DNA from: an uncultured Coriobacteriales bacterium
GTDB lineage: Bacteria; Actinomycetota; Coriobacteriia; Coriobacteriales; UMGS124
Reading direction: 5' to 3'
Assembly: GCA_903789505.1 (NCBI GenBank)
Contig: CAIFEU010000007.1
Location: 26,977 to 36,537, forward strand
Length of the DNA: 9,561 nt
In this document: positions 6,427 to 9,561 of the stretch, piece after piece
How positions within the stretch are numbered: position 1 is the first letter of the stretch
Layout of the letters: every line of letters starts with the position of its first letter
Made by a program: the position numbers and the translations under genes
The notes under the pieces: model-generated
Told to the model about the DNA's origin: nothing
The model's input: only the letters and a program-made list of their open reading frames with translations
Database searches by the model: none

Positions 6427-7616
6427 CCGAAGCCATGTCCGCTATCGAACCTTCGGTGGCGTACTTTGACGCCGCCGCGTCGAGCCTGCCCACGCAGGCG
6501 GGAATCGACGCACTCGCACGGTACGACGCCATGCCTTGGGCGGGCGCGAACCCCAACTCGCTGCACGGATACGGTCGGCAGGCGTTCCAGGCCCTCGAGC
6601 GTTCCAGGCGATCGCTTGCGAACAGCCTGGGTGCCGGAAGGCCCTCCGAGATCACCTTCACGAGCGGAGGGACGGAGTCCAACAACCTTGCGATGCGCGG
6701 AATAGCACGCGCGGTCCTCGAGCGGTCCCATGGCCGCAGGGCCCGCGTGCTCGTAAGCGCAATCGAGCATGACTCAATTCTCAACCTCAAGTCGACATTG
6801 AGCAATGTGGGAATATCGCTCGAGACGATTCCCGTCACCCGCGAGGGCGCCATCGACCTCGACCGTCTCGAGTCCGCGCTGTCCGACGACGTCTCCCTGG
6901 TCAGCGTCATGCTCGTCAACAACGAGCTCGGGACCGTCCAACCTGTGCGGCAGGTGTGCGAGCTCGCTCACGCCCACGGCGCCCTGGTTCACACCGACGC
7001 GGTGCAGGGCTTCGGGAAGTGCCCGTGCGACGTCGGCTCGCTCGGTGTCGACGCGGCGAGCGTGACCGCCCACAAGATTGGAGGGCCGGTCGGGATCGGC
7101 GCCTTGTACGTGCGCGCCCACACGCCGATACTCCCGATCGTGTTCGGGGGAGGGCAGGAGGCCGGCCTGCGCTCGGGCACTGTCGACGTGCGCGGCGCGA
7201 TGGCTCTCGAAGCCGTGGCGCGCGACGCGGTCGACAACCTCGCGGAGCGCTCGGCCCGCATCGCGCAGGCGGCGCACGTCATCGTCGACGGCATCACCAA
7301 GGGCGCCCACCCCGTCGCCCGCCTCGCGCTCGGGGGGGCCCTCGCCGGAAGGCCGGTCCCCGGCCCGCTGTGCTTCCTGGTGCCCGGCCACGCCTCACAG
7401 AGCATGATCGTCGCGCTCGACGAGCGCGGCTACGAAGTGTCGGGCGGCTCCTCGTGCTCCTCGACGTCGTCGGAGCCCAGCCACGTCCTCATGGCGATCG
7501 GGATCGCGCGCGACCTCGCCTTCACCGAGCTGCGCGTCTCGTTCGACCATCGCGTGACGACCGAGCAGGCGCAAGGCCTGGTGCGGGCGATCAGGGAGAC
7601 CTGCGCCTCGCTCTGA
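6423..7616 (+). CDS. Cysteine desulfurase, NifS/IscS-like class V aminotransferase
   Basis: This PLP enzyme is expected to remove sulfur from cysteine, giving alanine and an enzyme-bound persulfide for Fe-S clusters or thiolated tRNA. The 397 residues carry the class I layout: NPNSLHGYGRQA, TSGGTESNNLAMRG, SAIEHDSILN (His116), NNELGTVQPV, HTDAVQGFGK (Asp192, Gln195), TAHKIGGPVGIGALYV with PLP lysine Lys218, and VSGGSSCSSTSSEPSHVL with catalytic Cys345. It departs from the commonest family sequences at some positions: DAAASS where DNAATT is usual, QEAGLRSGT with Ala247 where Arg is usual, and GSSC for GSAC. The chosen ATG overlaps the rpe stop by 4 bp; an in-frame ATG at 6435 is possible. No scaffold gene (iscU) or tRNA thiolation gene (thiI, mnmA) is adjacent in this window, so the sulfur acceptor is unknown. 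A 62-bp gap with no clear promoter follows. Confidence 0.93.
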   Translation: MTEAMSAIEPSVAYFDAAASSLPTQAGIDALARYDAMPWAGANPNSLHGYGRQAFQALERSRRSLANSLGAGRPSEITFTSGGTESNNLAMRGIARAVLERSHGRRARVLVSAIEHDSILNLKSTLSNVGISLETIPVTREGAIDLDRLESALSDDVSLVSVMLVNNELGTVQPVRQVCELAHAHGALVHTDAVQGFGKCPCDVGSLGVDAASVTAHKIGGPVGIGALYVRAHTPILPIVFGGGQEAGLRSGTVDVRGAMALEAVARDAVDNLAERSARIAQAAHVIVDGITKGAHPVARLALGGALAGRPVPGPLCFLVPGHASQSMIVALDERGYEVSGGSSCSSTSSEPSHVLMAIGIARDLAFTELRVSFDHRVTTEQAQGLVRAIRETCASL

Positions 7617-7668
7617 CCCGTACCCTTCGGGCGTGCCACCGTTCGACGCCGCGCGCCCGTCCCCTCCC

Positions 7669-7673
7669 GGAGG
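7669..7673 (+). promoter_or_regulatory. Shine-Dalgarno GGAGG for the PHP hydrolase
   Basis: GGAGG sits 5 bases before ATG 7679. It fixes the start of the PHP gene at the residue expected just before the D-C-H-T-H motif. The long open frame that continues upstream from here is only the shadow of the cysteine desulfurase gene. Confidence 0.8.
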
Positions 7674-7678
7674 TTCCC

Positions 7679-8485
7679 ATGACCGAGCTGGTAGACTGCC
7701 ACACCCACTCCACCCACTCCGATGGCCGCTCGACGGTCGCCGAGAACGTGGAGCGGGCCGTGAGCCTGGGCGTCACGACGCTGGCGTGCACGGACCACTT
7801 CGTGCTCCCTTCCACGATGGACCCCGACTGCGCATGCAGCGTGCCCGCCCATGACGCATCCGGGTATCTCGCCGACGTTCGCCGAGAGCGGGAGCTGCAC
7901 CCGCAGCTCGATCTTGTCTCGGGGTGGGAGTGCGACTATTACCCCGGATGCGAGGACATGATCGAGCGATATCGCGGAGACGCGACGTTCCTGCTCGGCA
8001 GCGTCCATGCGCTCGACGGTCGCTGGATCGACGACCCCGACGACCTTTCGTACTGGGACGATCACCGGCTCCGCGACGTCTGGACACGCTACTTCGAGGT
8101 CTGGTGCGAGGCGTGCGCGTGTCCGGTCGGGTTCTCCTCGATGGCCCATCCCGACCTTGTGTCCTGGAGGGGCCTCGTCCCTGACGACGCGGCGCTCCTG
8201 GACGACCTCTACGAGCGCGCCGCCTGCGCCGCAGCCGAGGCGGGCGTCCGCGTCGAGGTATCCTCCGCCGGTGCCATCAAGCCGCTCGGCTCGTTCTACC
8301 CGGCACCGGACCTGCTGCGTGCGTTTCACCGCCATCACGTCCCGATTACGGTCGCATCCGACGCCCATGCGTGCCAGCGCATAGCGGATCGCGTTGCCGA
8401 CCTGTACGAATACGCGCGCCGTGCCGGATATCGAGCCGTGGACGTGCCCACATCGAGCGGAGGGTGGAGGTCGGTGGCCCTATGA
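7679..8485 (+). CDS. PHP-family phosphatase, histidinol-phosphatase-like (HisJ/HisK type)
   Basis: The 268-residue protein is a PHP-domain metallohydrolase, closest by motif order to histidinol-phosphate phosphatases of the HisJ/HisK type. These remove phosphate from histidinol phosphate in histidine synthesis. Metal-binding motifs are all present: DCHTHSTHSDG (His8, His10, Asp15), CTDHF (Asp39-His40), SGWECDYYPG (Glu84), GSVHALDG (His110), MAHPDL (His157) and SDAHA (Asp228, His230). These fit a trinuclear metal site in a distorted TIM barrel. There is no signal peptide, so it is cytosolic. No other histidine gene lies in the window, and PHP enzymes vary in substrate, so histidinol phosphate is an inference. 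Its stop overlaps the next start in an ATGA, coupling it to the Nif3-like gene. Confidence 0.88.
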   Translation: MTELVDCHTHSTHSDGRSTVAENVERAVSLGVTTLACTDHFVLPSTMDPDCACSVPAHDASGYLADVRRERELHPQLDLVSGWECDYYPGCEDMIERYRGDATFLLGSVHALDGRWIDDPDDLSYWDDHRLRDVWTRYFEVWCEACACPVGFSSMAHPDLVSWRGLVPDDAALLDDLYERAACAAAEAGVRVEVSSAGAIKPLGSFYPAPDLLRAFHRHHVPITVASDAHACQRIADRVADLYEYARRAGYRAVDVPTSSGGWRSVAL

Positions 8486-9330
8486 CCGCGCAGGAACGCA
8501 CCCCGTCTACCTACGGCGGAACCATGCTCGTCGGAGACCTCGAACGAACGCTTCTCCGCCGTTGGCCGCAAGAGAACGCGGAGCCTTGGGACCGTGTCGG
8601 CCTGAGCGTAGGGGACCCCACTGCGCCACTCACGGGCGTTGCGTGCGCTCTCGATGTCACGCCGGCGTCGATTGCACGCGCGGCGGAGCTCGGCGACAAC
8701 GTCCTTCTCACGCACCATCCTGTCTGCCTGGAAATGCCCGCCGTCATTGCCCCCGCTTCCTCGGGCGCCCCTACGCCCGCGTCCAGCATCTGGGAGGCGG
8801 TCGCGCACGGAGTCAGCCTGATCGCGATGCATACCAACCTCGACCGTGCCGCCGAGGCGGCGCTGCGCCTGCCCGAGGAGCTGGGGCTTTCGGACCGCGC
8901 TCGTGCGGGGATCGAACGCGGAAGGGCGGAGGGCGCCGGCTCGCTCGGGGCGCTCGTCGAGCTTGCCGCAGGCGAGATGACCGTCGACGGCCTCGCGCGG
9001 AGATGCCTGCGACGCCTGGGGCGCGTCGCCCAGGTGTACGGGGACCCGTCGCTGCCGGCCCGACGCATAGCCTTCTATTCGGGCAGCCTCGGCTCCCAGG
9101 GGATGGAGGACGTGAGGGCAGCGCGCGCCGACGTCGTCGTCTGCGGCGAATGTGGGTACCATCGCGCTCTCGATCTCGTTTCGGGGGGCTGTGCGGCTAT
9201 AATCTTGGGACACGACGTTTCGGAGCTCCCGCACGTCAGCTGCCTGAGGCGGGGATGTCTTGCGGCAGGCGTCCCGGAGGGCCGGGTTCACGTCATCGCC
9301 GAACCGACGCGTTGGACAAGCTTCGGCTGA
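8482..9330 (+). CDS. Nif3-family dinuclear metal protein (GTP cyclohydrolase 1 type 2-like)
   Basis: Nif3-like proteins (YbgI/YqfO) form toroidal oligomers with a two-metal centre. Some databases name them GTP cyclohydrolase 1 type 2, but their role in the cell is not settled. From ATG 8482 the protein is 282 residues, the short form without the PII-like insert seen in YqfO. The N-terminal region shows EPWDRVGLSVGDP, then the metal motif LTHHPV (His78-His79) and HTNLDRA (His117, Asp121). The C-terminal region has GECGYHRALDL (Glu223, His227) and LGHDVSELPHV (His244, Glu248, the expected four-residue spacing). All ligand positions appear intact. ATG 8482 overlaps the PHP stop in an ATGA, with GGAGG at 8466-8470. 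ATG 8524 would start closer to the usual family N-terminus (M-L-V-G-D-L) but has a poor ribosome binding site. In many bacteria nif3 is followed by the zinc-ribbon gene seen at 9412. Confidence 0.93.
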   Translation: MTAQERTPSTYGGTMLVGDLERTLLRRWPQENAEPWDRVGLSVGDPTAPLTGVACALDVTPASIARAAELGDNVLLTHHPVCLEMPAVIAPASSGAPTPASSIWEAVAHGVSLIAMHTNLDRAAEAALRLPEELGLSDRARAGIERGRAEGAGSLGALVELAAGEMTVDGLARRCLRRLGRVAQVYGDPSLPARRIAFYSGSLGSQGMEDVRAARADVVVCGECGYHRALDLVSGGCAAIILGHDVSELPHVSCLRRGCLAAGVPEGRVHVIAEPTRWTSFG

Positions 9331-9363
9331 TGGGGGCGCGTCGGGGGGCTGCTCCCACGAGAC

Positions 9364-9392
9364 CGCACAATGACCGTTCAGTGACGCACAAT
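9364..9392. repeat. Two CGCACAAT direct repeats, 21 bp apart
   Basis: CGCACAAT occurs at 9364-9371 and again at 9385-9392 in the 81-bp gap between the Nif3 gene and the zinc-ribbon gene. The 21-bp period is two turns of DNA, which would place both copies on the same face of the helix, as in some operators. The second copy ends 19 bases before the ATG at 9412. No clear promoter hexamers accompany them, so chance is quite possible. Confidence 0.35.
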
Positions 9393-9411
9393 AGGGAAGA
9401 GAGTCAAGACG

Positions 9412-9561
9412 ATGTCATCCGCTCACGACCTGCTCGAACTCCAGGACCTCGACATCTCCCTGCATCGCAACGCCGCCGCGCTCAAGCAGATTCCCGAGGC
9501 CGCGCAGATCATCGACGTCCGTGCCCGCCTCAAGGAGCTCGCGCGGAGGACGACGCGCATC
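9412..9561 (+). CDS. C4-type zinc-ribbon coiled-coil protein, N-terminal part only
   Basis: Only the first 50 residues are inside the window; the frame is open at the right edge. They begin with SAHDLLELQDLDISLHRN and continue as a heptad-like, Leu/Ala-rich helix (ALKQIPEAAQII, then VRARLKELARR). This is typical of the coiled-coil half of the zinc-ribbon family (zf-RING_7, formerly DUF164). The zinc-binding C4 ribbon would lie beyond the window, so that part is inferred. The family is often encoded directly after nif3, as here, and the pairing raises confidence. Its molecular role is not well established. ATG 9412 follows a purine-rich stretch (9393-9403) that can act as ribosome binding site. 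Confidence 0.8.
   Translation, partial: MSSAHDLLELQDLDISLHRNAAALKQIPEAAQIIDVRARLKELARRTTRI

Noticed and set aside
7430..8368. Minus-strand open frame of 312 codons opposite the desulfurase and PHP genes
   Set aside because: Composition is typical of an antisense shadow and it spans the intergenic gap between two clear genes.
8371..8481. Upstream extension of the Nif3 gene from ATG 8371
   Set aside because: It lies inside the PHP gene, gives a basic, non-family sequence, and the ATGA-coupled start at 8482 is better supported.
9198..9203. Perfect TATAAT hexamer inside the Nif3 gene
   Set aside because: It encodes conserved residues (A-A-I-I just before L-G-H-D), has no -35 partner or extended TG, and is over 200 bases from the next start. 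A weak internal promoter cannot be excluded.

Overview
The window is a dense, high-GC stretch of bacterial chromosome in which every gene reads left to right. I infer a member of the Coriobacteriia (Actinomycetota; Olsenella/Atopobium-like). The grounds are the strongly G/C-ending codons, the order ispH - DUF512 radical SAM - der - plsY - gpsA, and the style of the protein sequences. The assignment rests on remembered gene order and was not tested by a search. I see no mobile element, CRISPR array, tRNA or rRNA, and nothing that looks like a genomic island. This is core housekeeping DNA.

Layout. (1) 1-~97: an anomalous left edge. The ispH reading frame is open here but has no start codon and no family-like residues, and a short G/C-rich hairpin sits at the point where recognisable IspH begins. 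(2) ~88-2386: ispH (last step of the MEP isoprenoid pathway), overlapped by a PDZ/radical SAM/DUF512 protein of unknown function. (3) 2387-2525: a 139-bp gap starting with a strong hairpin that spans the preceding stop codon, then a possible -10 element. (4) 2526-5613: der (ribosome-assembly GTPase), plsY and gpsA, packed 3-4 bp apart. GpsA makes glycerol-3-phosphate and PlsY acylates it, so these two neighbours are successive steps at the entry to phospholipid synthesis. (5) 5614-5727: a gap with a weaker hairpin. (6) 5728-7616: rpe (pentose-phosphate epimerase) and a class V cysteine desulfurase, overlapping by 4 bp. (7) 7679-9330: a PHP-family histidinol-phosphatase-like hydrolase and a Nif3-family metalloprotein, overlapping by 4 bp. 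(8) 9331-9411: a gap with two 8-bp direct repeats 21 bp apart. (9) 9412-end: the coiled-coil start of a C4 zinc-ribbon protein, the usual partner gene of nif3, cut by the window.

The ATGA overlaps and very short gaps suggest translational coupling in several pairs. The least understood items are the DUF512 radical SAM protein, the Nif3/zinc-ribbon pair and the unexplained first ~90 bases. I found no convincing new defence, mobile or regulatory system.
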